DNA of 64,000 nt from Mytilisepta virgata (lineage: Eukaryota > Mollusca > Bivalvia > Mytilida > Mytilidae), in NCBI GenBank assembly GCA_028015205.1, contig CM051518.1:52934372-52998371 (forward strand), in the 5' to 3' direction. Positions 59,001 through 63,501 of the stretch are shown piece after piece; position 1 is the stretch's first letter, and each line of letters starts with the position of its first letter. Position numbers and translations under genes: made by a program. The notes beneath the pieces were generated by a model. It was not told the DNA's origin. It ran no database searches and was given only the letters and a program-made list of their open reading frames with translations.

Positions 59001-62000
59001 TTCCTGAAATAATTCCATAAAGTGAGGTGCACATCTTCAATATATATAGAAACATTGTATGAAGTTTCAAGGATGTGGGTGGAAAACTGTAGGAGGAGTT
59101 GATTTCGCAAAATAGGTACCCTCTATTGAAGATGTCAATAAAAAACGACTAAGTTCCAAAGTTTGGAAAAATGGGAAATAATTCCTGAAATAATTCCATA
59201 AAGTGAGGTGCACATCTTCAATATATATAGAAACATTCTATGAAGTTTCAAGGATATGGGTGAAAGACTGTAGGAGGAGTTGATTTCGCAAAATAGGTAC
59301 CCTCTATTGAAGATGTCAATAAAAAACGACTAAGTTCCAAAGTTTGGAAAAATGGGAAATAATTCCTGAAATAATTCCATAAAGTGAGGTGCACATCTTC
59401 AATATATATAGAAACATTGTATGAAGTTTCAAGGATGTGGGTGGAAAACTGTAGGAGGAGTTGATTTCGCAAAATAGGTACCCTCTATTGAAGATGTCAA
59501 TAAAAAACGACTAAGTTCCAAAGTTTGGAAAAATGGGAAATAATTCCTGAAATAATTCCATAAAGTGAGGTGCACATCTTCAATATATATAGAAACATTC
59601 TATGAAGTTTCAAGGATGTGGATGGAAAACTGTAGGAGGAGTTGATTTCGCAACATAGGTACCCTCTATTGAAGATGTCAATAAAAAACAACTAAGTTCC
59701 AAAGTTTGGAAAATGGGAAATAATTCCTGAAATAATTCCATAAAGTGAGGTGCACATCTTCAATATATATAGAAACATTCTATGAAGATTCAAGGATGTG
59801 GGTGGAAAACTGTAGGAGGAGTTGATTTCGCAAAATAGGTACCCTCTATTGAAGATGTCAATAAAAAACAACTAAGTTCCAAAGTTTGGAAAAATGGGAA
59901 ATAATTCCTGAAATAATTCCATAAAGTGAGGTGCACATCTTCAATATATATAGAAACATTGTATGAAGTTTCAAGGATGTGGGTGGAAAACTGTAGGAGG
60001 AGTTGATTTCGCAATATAGGTACCCAATTTCCCCGCCCGCCCGCCGCCTGCCCGACATTCACCATACTATAACCCGGATTTGTACTCTGTGCAACCCGGC
60101 CAAAAATTAAGAGAATTTAAATTGTATACCATTATACTTAGATGTAAATTCTTTCACACAAACAAATTCTGTGAATTTCAAGATATTTTACCTTAGAACT
60201 AAATAGCCACTTCTATTGTGAACCCATATTTCTAACATTTTCTCTATGCTGCCAATGGATACAAGATGGAGACACTGTTCGATTTCCAAGGTGTGTTTGG
60301 CATAAAATAGCTGCTCCTTTGATCCATACACTGCAAAAGTATGATTATACGTTATGATCTTGACTCTTACAATAATGATACAAAAATGCACAATATTTAA
60401 TGATAGTTTAAATTTCATCAACAATTTAAAAAATCATTTATTCTCATTCACATTGTTCATACGATTAATTCTGCTCAGACTTTAATAGCTTAAAGTAATA
60501 ACACATGCATACAATAATCACAAACCTAACCGAATTTTAGTGTATAATCGTGAAAAATTAACTAAAGCAACAAGTTTGTTGTGTGAAAACAAGTATTTAT
60601 TCATTTTTTAAAATCAATAACTTTTCAAACATAAAATCTTATTTAAACTGACTTAACTCATTATTTTATACCACTGTGTACAAAGGGTACTGTAGAAAAG
60701 ACAGCATAGTTTTTAAATTTCTCAGTAAAAGCTATTTTCAACAAGATTAAAATATGATGCATTTTGATCTATTTTTGATTGTTTAGTTGGGATTTTATGC
60801 CGTTTTCAGCATATTTGGCTATTTCGCGGCGGCCAGTTTTTATTGATGGAGGAAGCCTGAGTACCCAGAGAGAACAACGCCCTTCGGTAGGAAAATCGGC
60901 AATCCTTGTCAATTAACCTCAGCATTGACACCCTAGTGATCATTAGTAGTCATGAAGAACTACCTAGAAATCTTGGCCACCGAGGCCCCTCATTTTGATC
61001 TAGAGGAAATACTATTCACAGGGCCTCTAAAATATTTATATGAAGGACAGTCATTTTTCAATCATTCATAAAGTATATTGAAAGTATGCTTGAATCTATG
61101 AGGAGATGACCTGTTTTCTCATACATAGGATCAAGTTGCATCATTTCAGCATTACAGTTGTACCTGGGGTAGATAAAATCTCATAGAATTGTTTAACTAA
61201 AGTATCACATTTGTGTATAGATGAAATTATATTTTAGATGTTTTCAATGAATCTCTATGCAAATAATGACAAAAAGAACCTAAGTCATTTACCTTCAGAG
61301 CTAGAACAGTATGCATGGTTTCCACTTGTAGATCTGGATATTTTCACAATATTTTCTTGGTCTTCAGACAATTTTACCCATGATGCAATGGTAAAACCAT
61401 GCTCCAGTGGTGGCCATGATATTCCTTTGACTGGAATAAACATAGCTGCTTTCTCCCAAACATCTTGTGTGGTAGTTGTTTCAAACAGATCTAAACTATT
61501 TTCTGCAGTATCTGGTGATGTTGCCATACCAATAGAGACACTTGCAAAGAAAGATCCAAAGGAACCTAAACAAAATATATGTTTATATTCTGTATTCAAA
61601 TCCATTTTAAATTCAGAAATAAATACACAGGATTCTTCAGAAAGAATATTTGTTTCCCTGGAAGACATGATTGAACAAAATTCTGCAAGAATGAAGGAAC
61701 AACTGCATCTCATAGCTATGTTATAAGGAAATTTAACTAATTAAGCTACTTCTGTATATACAATGTCTAAGTCATTTCACGAACCAATGTTTCGAGACAA
61801 CATATCTGATTTTAGACCAAATCAGTGAAATGTTTTTAAAACTTTAATTTCTGGTATATAATTATGTGTCTATGGATGTACTTACTGTTGCCTGTAAATA
61901 TAAAAATCGGTCCAGTTTCAATGAACCAAGTGACTGTACTCACCCCATGTGCTAGTCTGTGTGCATAAACCATAAACTGCAGATCCATGATTTTGGATTT

Positions 62001-63157
62001 ATTGGCAGTTATCACAGATTTGCATAATCTTAAGGAAAAAATCTTTACTTACCCTGTTGTAGTTGTTTAATGCTTTGTTGTAATTTTGTTAAACCACTTG
62101 CTTACCACTTGAGCCTGTCCTTTTATACAAATCCTTTGCCTTTGTTGTAGACTGAACAAGTGTAGACTTTGGAGATACGTCCTGTGTCCTTTTACATGGG
62201 AACGTTACACTGTAGTGAGGCTGTATTTTAGAGTTTTCCACAATAGACAGCAGTGTCGACAGCAGCAACTCCTACGAAAACCAAAAATAAAATATTAGTT
62301 TCTAACTACACATTTTTCAAATATACTGGTCATTGTGAACAATTCACAAAATAATTTTGCTATATAAAAAAAAAAATTTAGTCCCGACTTATCATATCTG
62401 TTGGATACAGATTTTCCTGGTTTTAATAGGTGAAGCAAAAAAAAAAATGTACATGTAAGTCATTATGATACTATTACTTCATTATTACACTGAGTGTGGT
62501 GAAATACCAGGATTTCCAAGTGAAATCAAAATCGATAATTCACCCGTGAAATCAAGTCATATTTCCCTCTAGGAATTGACGTAACAATAGCCCAGGCCAA
62601 TGACGTTGCTATACAATGGTCGAAGCGTAATCATATAAAAACATAATCTCTTGTATTTTCTCGTTAAAATTTCTGCATACATGGAATATTTCAATGTAAT
62701 AAACAGAATAACTAATCTTGAAATTCGAATACCACAGATCTACAACTCATGACCGAAAAACACAAATAATTCACTTGTGCGCTACTTGTTCGGTAACTCG
62801 TTCTAGATTGTTAGGTATTCGCATTTCAAGATTAGTTATACTGTAATTATTTAATTACCCATGAAAATAAATACCAACAGAAAACAAGGAAAGAAAGTAA
62901 ATATCACAAACCATACTCCATTTTCGCAGTTAAACATTTCATCCAGCACAATGTATGCCATAGTTTATCAGCAATGGATACATATTCCCAAAAGTATCCG
63001 ACACGTTTTTACTTTACATGCAGTATCTCCATATAAATATATCACAATACCTTTGGAATCTTAGAACTGTTAAATAGCTGAAATATCTTTGTCAGACCTA
63101 CAGCTGTAATTCTGTGTTGAGATAGTAACTGTATCAGGGACAGAAGTGCATTTCTCA
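31950..63157 (-). CDS. LYST: Lysosomal trafficking regulator LYST, internal exons (partial gene)
   Basis: Twenty-eight exons on the minus strand join in frame through GT-AG introns, giving about 1,770 of the family's roughly 3,800 residues. Order and motifs match vertebrate LYST: a ConA-like domain (WPPLEHGF, CLHLVSIGS, QWHHLVVSY, CVGHTST, ALGPGC), a middle helical region (TPPDLHL, HPATNSY, NFYF; LVLAHHSSP; HNTLLLTLQ) and the conserved run before the PH-BEACH module (SWQELVQNLTHER, then SWQLDPTEGP). LYST is a large cytosolic BEACH protein that controls the size and trafficking of lysosomes and lysosome-related organelles; loss causes Chediak-Higashi syndrome in mammals. The N-terminal exons lie right of the window. 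The PH, BEACH and WD40 exons must lie left of it. One exon (41158-41559) holds a minisatellite and a stop codon. Introns not listed separately are short AT-rich sequence in which I see nothing. Confidence 0.95.
32445..32633 (-). CDS. LYST: LYST exon 27 of window
   Basis: It encodes LSKHAMDITQSVTQLQTCER, NKMIEHVKKKM and KKSWQELVQNLTHER. This is very close to vertebrate AADITQAVSLSQGNERKKVI and HWQELIQQLTHDR, and is decisive for LYST rather than another BEACH protein. Donor AAAG|GTAATA. Confidence 0.97.
32932..33008 (-). CDS. LYST: LYST exon 26 of window
   Basis: It encodes EKRLIASRLDQGRVVLQKK then KKPVLD, a basic stretch matching the lysine-rich vertebrate segment before the conserved WQELIQ block. 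Donor GATAG|GTAATA, exit phase 2. Confidence 0.85.
33082..33209 (+). mobile_element. SINE-like dispersed repeat with 12-bp target duplication
   Basis: The sequence TTGTTTAGTTGGGGTTTAA, CGCCGTTTTCAGCAC, TTTCGCGGCGGCCAG, then ACCTTCGGTAGGAAAA is a repeat I know as common in bivalves. Identical AATAAACAAAGA flanks it at 33070-33081 and 33210-33221. A second copy is at 60772-60990, with its own different duplication. Confidence 0.8.
33591..33764 (-). CDS. LYST: LYST exon 25 of window
   Basis: It encodes GLEMGCHIYDLCTTWRDWL, then FKFLNILKSEKFHVFSPNSE, matching vertebrate LQHGAKLVLYLSELI and MNALKLCGHKCIPPS. Two acceptors lie close together; the upstream one (TTTTAG|GGT) keeps the frame. Donor GAT|GTAAGT. 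Confidence 0.92.
33894..34105. mobile_element. 212-bp MITE with 25-bp terminal inverted repeats
   Basis: The left end TACTGTAAATTTGGAAATTA pairs with the right end TAATTTCTGAATTTACAGTA, with two mismatches. The inside is AT-rich with several GCAATAAT motifs. No coding capacity. Confidence 0.8.
34235..34369 (-). CDS. LYST: LYST exon 24 of window
   Basis: It encodes IGRLMTFMLSPRCHFDDRTF then QGEQRGREILRNILTTSSEF, matching vertebrate LGRLLVHILSP and HQEILRDCLSP. Phase 0 on both sides. Confidence 0.93.
34890..34925. repeat. Perfect 12-bp hairpin TAGGGTACTACC/GGTAGTACCCTA
   Basis: Two perfect arms separated by AAA lie in the intron between exons 23 and 24. The shape resembles the right-end hairpins of the Helitron-like families, but I could not find the matching ACTAG end. 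The rest of this 880-bp intron shows nothing clear. Confidence 0.5.
35250..35318 (-). CDS. LYST: LYST exon 23 of window
   Basis: A 23-codon exon reading DRILPRREKNVIMWGAKDVI then RVQ. It matches vertebrate WTKILWSCKETFRMQ. Acceptor TTATTACAG, donor CAG|GTAGGA. Confidence 0.88.
35627..36103. mobile_element. pogo/Tigger-like MITE with CAGTAGAATCT ends
   Basis: The left end CAGTAGAATCT mirrors the right end AGATTCTACTG, and both are flanked by TA. TA duplications and CAGTAGAA-type ends fit the pogo branch of Tc1/mariner. No transposase frame is present. It lies 12 bp from the neighbouring MITE. Confidence 0.7.
36116..36571. mobile_element. MITE with terminal repeats CAGGGTTCCCACA
   Basis: Termini CAGGGTTCCCACA and TGTGGGAACCCTG are perfect inverted repeats. 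Subterminal CAAGGACTTTTCAAGG also appears at both sides. ATATTT flanks both ends (36110-36115 and 36572-36577) as a likely target duplication. The termini resemble hAT-type elements, but hAT elements make 8-bp duplications, so the superfamily is uncertain. Confidence 0.75.
36696..36835 (-). CDS. LYST: LYST exon 22 of window
   Basis: It encodes LEEIKKVPGKKKLNLFEK and KYIRKLFEFLYRAFEVTLPQ. This aligns with vertebrate FNPFQKEIFTYLVEGFKVSI. Donor CAG|GTGAGT, exit phase 0. Confidence 0.88.
37311..37649 (-). CDS. LYST: LYST exon 21 of window (Ser-rich linker)
   Basis: A 113-codon exon starting NRTSLIFPSTARLHNSS, with SPYLLSQEANKITPFVDRPF, then FGQWRKKRFEFVPFTQSEFI and ending WLVICVDLIVLS. It is in the position of the vertebrate linker after the helical repeats. 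Acceptor TTTTTACAG, donor TCTA|GTAAGT, exit phase 1. Confidence 0.85.
38120..38873 (-). mobile_element. Remnant of a core-repeat element of the same family as 31160-31660
   Basis: At least four diverged cores of roughly 170 bp share GAATTTTCCCATAG, CTAAGTTCGGCTGTGGC, GAGGACCANNTAAGGACCAT and AATTGGCTCA. It ends GGACGATGATGACAGATG and TGATGGCAATAGCT, just short of the usual hairpin. The neighbouring element starts right at that point, so it may have been inserted in the terminal hairpin. Confidence 0.75.
38874..39776 (-). mobile_element. Helitron-like element, box GCTCACCTGG, right end truncated
   Basis: It begins ACTAG at 38874, then a stem CTCAG/CTGAG, then the box CGCTCACCTGG at about 38903. 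Three cores repeat AACAAGAATTGCCCATGG and GGCCATGTTTGT at about 39280, 39415 and 39568. A short GGATGGACGAC tract follows. The right hairpin starts AGCTCATATGGCC at 39759 but its second arm is lost. Its left end abuts the truncated right end of the preceding element. Confidence 0.8.
40027..40179 (-). CDS. LYST: LYST exon 20 of window
   Basis: It encodes NNSKQTETVKTLRYFVALSV then VTFVEHESQEDSVHS and ends RTRSTSTSSY. Acceptor TTTTTCAG, donor TACG|GTAAGA, exit phase 1. Confidence 0.85.
40533..40618 (-). CDS. LYST: LYST exon 19 of window
   Basis: It encodes CSGAIHFQQSDEILDMLKLL then EHVEEIVY. Acceptor TTTTCAG, donor TATG|GTAATT. Phases fit exons 18 and 20. Confidence 0.82.
41158..41559 (-). CDS. 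LYST: LYST exon 18 of window, carrying a minisatellite and an in-frame stop
   Basis: The acceptor is ATTTTAG. The exon begins NTDIEGVDEYQLIIEDIK, matching vertebrate SEYKLLACDIQ, and continues LLVCRMAVREF. A 36-bp unit is then repeated in frame (YVVC-IAVQEFR), six copies in all. After the last copy comes TAG (41286-41288). In the same frame the sequence goes on NNSSECFYRCDTKK to MQNCIVLLV and a good donor AG|GTATGT at 41157, in phase with exon 19. So family sequence lies on both sides of the stop. Either splicing within the repeats removes the stop, or this allele is broken. The exact exon structure here is unresolved. Confidence 0.7.
41290..41500 (-). repeat. 36-bp coding minisatellite, six copies, each with a splice-donor-like site
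   Basis: Minus-strand units GAGTTTAGGTATGTAGTTTG plus a variable ATAGCTGNCCAA part repeat every 36 bp. The positions just before the potential donors AG|GTATGT fall at 41470, 41434, 41398 and 41362. The fifth unit has ATG for AGG and so loses the site. The last unit has AG|GTAGGA at 41290. Thirty-six is a multiple of three, so each copy keeps the frame. Confidence 0.9.
41875..41975 (-). CDS. LYST: LYST exon 17 of window
   Basis: It encodes LYEKSDVLSTLMLENRMIEV then ITNLLARINSITTR, matching vertebrate KVADMLLDNGLLYVL. Donor AAG|GTAATA, exit phase 2. Confidence 0.92.
42732..42864 (-). CDS. LYST: LYST exon 16 of window
   Basis: It encodes GSIMDDLEEPGELQQ then AAIVVYLSLIENTYKDIALC and HNTLLLTLQ, matching vertebrate GLIETSLYDNILLHNALLLL. 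Donor CAG|GTATGT, exit phase 0. The next intron (41976-42731) shows no recognisable element. Confidence 0.95.
43402..44835 (-). mobile_element. Helitron-like element, box ATACCCCCC, with ACGG/ACAG microsatellite
   Basis: It begins ACTAG (43402) with a TGTGG/CCACA stem and an ATACCCCCCG box at about 43432. It ends with a (GACAGACG)n-type microsatellite at about 44737-44791 and a hairpin at 44800-44833, where TATACCCCCC pairs with GGGGGGTATA, then AATAAT. Inside are core copies around 43520-43830 and 44150-44480, with one stretch (TGACTTGCTGCAGGTATGTA near 43700) present again in inverted form near 44070. No transposase is visible. It interrupts the 335-bp repeat. Confidence 0.8.
44839..45510. 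repeat. Tandem dimer of a 335-bp repeat with fold-back core
   Basis: Two units (about 44839-45173 and 45174-45510) share CAGTGATTAAA or GGTGATTAAA, TTTCTTGAGGTTT and an internal fold-back. In the fold-back, TAGGAGAAACAGATTCTCC and GAGTTATGGAATTTCTCCACC pair with GGTGGAGAAATTCCATAACTC and a CTCCTAT end. A third partial unit lies left of the 43402 element (TTCTCCTATTCTTGAC then TTTAATCGGTGGGATAAAAAT at about 43363-43400). The fold-back suggests a MITE that has been tandemly duplicated. Confidence 0.75.
45570..45739 (-). CDS. LYST: LYST exon 15 of window
   Basis: It encodes FIQKQCFHLLAVQLHSYPTH and EIISFILGKPFSFEF, matching vertebrate KNRGFSLLANQLYLHRG and EMFFGRH. Donor TTTGG|GTAAGT, exit phase 2. 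Confidence 0.93.
46126..46268 (-). CDS. LYST: LYST exon 14 of window
   Basis: It encodes LLETLTNIVITLPDNQI and DIVLVLAHHSSPQIRTAVIK, matching vertebrate LLILPD and LLVLVNHPSPAIQQGVIK. Exit phase 0. Confidence 0.95.
46492..47088 (-). CDS. LYST: LYST exon 13 of window (large acidic Ser/Thr-rich exon)
   Basis: At 597 bp this is the longest exon. It starts DLKAKRNLEFRLGDAEEAEE. It is rich in S, T, E and D, with a histidine-containing NTTHSTHSTTEDN run, and ends with the acidic VDFDEESYEEEFEKG and LVALCVG. The last residues match vertebrate LVPICCG. The bulk corresponds to the poorly conserved, probably disordered middle loop of LYST. Acceptor AAAACAG, donor GTGG|GTATGT. Confidence 0.9.
47089..47915. 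other. LYST intron, no element recognised
   Basis: AT-rich sequence between exons 12 and 13. I find no repeat with clear ends and no additional exon. Confidence 0.45.
47916..48029 (-). CDS. LYST: LYST exon 12 of window (variable linker)
   Basis: It encodes a charged linker starting EKSPKRRKDNLFVKG. Both splice sites are canonical and the phases fit the neighbours. The sequence itself is not conserved enough to assign alone. Confidence 0.75.
48173..48400 (+). mobile_element. Diverged mussel-type dispersed repeat
   Basis: The run GCAGAGACTGCTTACTCTTC, CGGAGCACCT, GGTTTTTTGGTGGGGTCCA, then GAATATCCCTTTGGTGTATT resembles a repeat I recall as very abundant in Mytilus. No ends or target duplication could be fixed. 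It lies in the intron between exons 11 and 12. Confidence 0.5.
48610..48808 (-). CDS. LYST: LYST exon 11 of window
   Basis: It encodes LGTPPDLHLIVLICDFLI, LVHPATNSYINHSRSNFYF. This is one of the clearest matches to vertebrate LYST (GSPPDLELL, VHPPTNTYVCHNPTNFYF). Donor GGA|GTAAGT, exit phase 1. Confidence 0.95.
49070..49348 (-). CDS. LYST: LYST exon 10 of window
   Basis: It contains LLNWNIWEGADKN and RDDHPHQVFNLKQF, close to vertebrate LLDWKIWSKAEQ and DHHQQMFNIKQL. It has 93 codons, phase 0 on both sides, donor CAG|GTAAGT. Just upstream, TATGGAATGCACTTACT occurs twice, 45 bp apart (from 49394), a small local duplication. Confidence 0.93.
49349..50479. other. LYST intron, no element recognised
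   Basis: This is AT-rich intron sequence. Apart from the short direct repeat next to exon 10 and homopolymer runs I see no gene, TIR or tandem array here. Confidence 0.5.
50480..50680 (-). CDS. LYST: LYST exon 9 of window
   Basis: It begins IFEVNKTDNHDQDSEQE, continues AKSLQILFSLVKF and ends SSRSVVGFHTLK (vertebrate IVGFYILK). It has 67 codons, phase 0 on both sides, and donor AAG|GTAAGT. Confidence 0.92.
51421..52323. mobile_element. 903-bp DNA-transposon relic with terminal inverted repeats
   Basis: The left end TACCATTTATACTTGCCTAT pairs with the right end ATGGGTGAGTATAAATGGTA. Subterminal GTCGTCTTATAAGACAGGGC and GCCCTCGTCTTATAGGACAC motifs extend the similarity. A TA duplication is possible. 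No transposase frame is seen. It lies between exons 8 and 9. Confidence 0.65.
52764..53027 (-). CDS. LYST: LYST exon 8 of window
   Basis: It starts ASLILTYNPSKTSMAWFYSD and ends GAGGMEAAVFLVAK, matching the vertebrate stretch ending GGTGIFVFLFARV. It is an exact 88 codons with phase 0 on both sides. Confidence 0.92.
53149..53513. mobile_element. 365-bp MITE with about 32-bp inverted repeats
   Basis: The left end CACACCAAATTGATTTTTAG pairs with the right end CTAAAAATCAATTTGGTGTT, and the pairing continues inward through GTTCTTTGGATTTT. The inside is AT-rich without coding capacity. Confidence 0.75.
53713..54112 (+). mobile_element. SINE-like retroposon with (AATC)n tail and 14-bp target duplication
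   Basis: The element ends GCCACTGGACGTTAAGCAAC followed by (AATC)n, a tail I recall from molluscan SINEs. TCATATTTATTTTC is present exactly on both sides (53699-53712 and 54113-54126). The GC-rich 5' half could be tRNA- or 5S-derived, but I could not identify A and B boxes with confidence. Insertion by LINE machinery is the likely origin. Confidence 0.85.
54526..54825 (-). mobile_element. Short Helitron-like element, box TATATCCCCC
   Basis: It begins ACTAG (54526) and a perfect stem TGTGAGC-AAA-GCTCACA, then TATATCCCCCGC. One core with CTTTCTGTAAAGTTTCGTTG and GGTCTAAAAGGAGTTG follows. Then comes a (GACAGACG)n microsatellite at about 54715-54766 and a right hairpin where TATACCCCC pairs with GGGGGTATA, ending AATAAT. 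It is the most compact and complete example of the shared design in the window. Confidence 0.85.
54885..55078 (-). CDS. LYST: LYST exon 7 of window
   Basis: It encodes CNHGRDEIFHLFALGPGC, matching vertebrate AFYLYACGPN, and ends SKRVDIDSLR. Acceptor TTTTACAG, donor AGA|GTAAGT, exit phase 0. Confidence 0.92.
56064..57207. repeat. 1.14-kb near-perfect palindrome with nested fold-backs
   Basis: The left arm (56064-56629) and right arm (56641-57207) are reverse complements around an 11-nt centre TAATAAATACA. I found only one single-base indel (GAGGG against GAGGGG) and one substitution (CAGTCAG against CAGTCCG). The outer part of each arm folds on itself: GGGGAATAGTAAGTTTATTG pairs with CAATAAACTTACTATTCCCC about 60 bp on. 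The right edge is 9 bp from the donor of LYST exon 6. It looks like an inverted duplication of a transposon fragment. Confidence 0.93.
57217..57388 (-). CDS. LYST: LYST exon 6 of window (ConA-like domain)
   Basis: It begins VSIILDGWRLQEIKLEHSL, contains ILCVGHTSTDPEQF and ends SALMLFK. Donor AAAG|GTAAGT. Only nine intron bases separate the exon from the edge of the large palindrome at 56064-57207. Confidence 0.92.
57825..57966 (-). CDS. LYST: LYST exon 5 of window (ConA-like domain)
   Basis: It encodes the domain signature GQWHHLVVSYSEKLQ (vertebrate SKWQHLVLTY) and ends ILDGQ. Acceptor CTTCAAG, donor CAG|GTAGGA, exit phase 0. The following intron (57389-57824) shows no element. Confidence 0.9.
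58429..60024. repeat. Nine-copy 181-bp tandem array followed by a CCCG tract
   Basis: The mark GTTCCAAAGTTTGGAAAA recurs at 58441, 58610, 58791, 58972, 59153, 59334, 59515, 59696 and 59876. Most copies are 181 bp; the first lacks 12 bp (TCCTGAAATAAT). The unit contains GAAGTTTCAAGGATNTGGGT, then CTGTAGGAGGAGTTGATTTC, similar to the core of the 43402 element. It ends at a (CCCG)n-like tract at about 60030-60053. The plan of tandem cores plus a short microsatellite resembles pearl-type elements; clear termini were not found. Confidence 0.88.
60192..60330 (-). CDS. LYST: LYST exon 4 of window (ConA-like domain)
   Basis: It encodes VYGSKEQLFYAKHTLEIEQ, then CLHLVSIGSIEKMLEIWV and YLVLR. This matches the vertebrate CIHIISLGS strand. 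Acceptor TTTTGCAG, donor AAG|GTAAAA, exit phase 2. Confidence 0.9.
60772..60990 (+). mobile_element. SINE-like dispersed repeat, second copy, with 12-bp target duplication
   Basis: This shares TTGTTTAGTTGGGATTTTAT, TTTCGCGGCGGCCAG and CCTTCGGTAGGAAAAT with 33082-33209 but runs about 90 bp further at its right end. CATTTTGATCTA flanks it at 60760-60771 and 60991-61002. Confidence 0.8.
61293..61565 (-). CDS. LYST: LYST exon 3 of window (start of ConA-like domain)
   Basis: From the acceptor TTTGTTTAG it reads SFGSFFASVSIGMATSPD and on to ISWPPLEHGFTIASWVKL, the conserved opening strand of the LYST ConA-like fold. The donor is GAAG|GTAAAT. The frame stays open upstream to a stronger acceptor (polypyrimidine tract plus GCAG), which would start the exon at 61682 in the same phase and add 39 residues. 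I prefer the shorter form because the added part is AT-rich and has no family match. Confidence 0.85.
61566..62105. other. LYST intron, possible exon 3 extension only
   Basis: The part next to exon 3 (61566-61682) is open in the LYST frame and could be exonic, as described there. The rest is AT-rich with no element recognised. Confidence 0.4.
62106..62271 (-). CDS. LYST: LYST exon 2 of window
   Basis: It begins ELLLSTLLSIVENSKIQPHY and ends KDLYKRTGSS. It corresponds to the vertebrate stretch leading into the ConA-like domain. The donor is AGTG|GTAAGC and the exit phase is 1. Confidence 0.85.
62707..62840. repeat. Fold-back repeat of about 134 bp
   Basis: TAACTAATCTTGAAATTCGA and AATACC pair with GGTATT and CGCATTTCAAGATTAGTTA with one mismatch. 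It could be a small MITE in the intron between exons 1 and 2. Confidence 0.65.
63051..63157 (-). CDS. LYST: LYST exon 1 of window (armadillo-like region)
   Basis: The acceptor is TTTTGTAG and the donor AAG|GTATTG. It enters needing one base from the previous exon and ends in phase 0. It encodes RNALLSLIQLLSQHRITAVG and on to NSSKIPK, a helical stretch matching the LYST region before the ConA-like domain. No earlier exon is visible between here and 64000. Confidence 0.8.
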
Positions 63158-63501
63158 CTACAAAACAGAAACCTTAAAATAGTCTGGTTTGAGTAACCCA
63201 ATATTAACTAAAATTTTCACTTGTACTTTTCTCCTTATTTACAGAACAATTATCTTTTCCCTGCAGAGACAATAATAATATTTTTCAATAGAATGCTATC
63301 CAGACTTGATGGAACTGAAAACTTATGAAATACTATAAAATTTGTCCTCTTATCAATATAGCTGCAGTAAAATTAAATTATTCAAAGATAAAAAAAAAAT
63401 TTTTAAATAAAAATGAAAAGAAAATAAACATACTTACATTTTTGTTTTCAATAAAAATTCCAAACCATGATTTCGGAATTTTATACCGTCAATTTTTTTA
63501 A

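Noticed and set aside
61238..61726. 162-codon plus-strand open frame
   Set aside because: It is antisense to the LYST ConA-domain exon, whose family match and splice sites are on the minus strand.
31950..63157. Assignment to NBEA, NBEAL or WDFY family instead of LYST
   Set aside because: Those BEACH proteins also have ConA-like domains, but the exon order and motifs such as WQELVQNLTHER, SWQLDPTEGP and HPATNSY with NFYF match LYST specifically.
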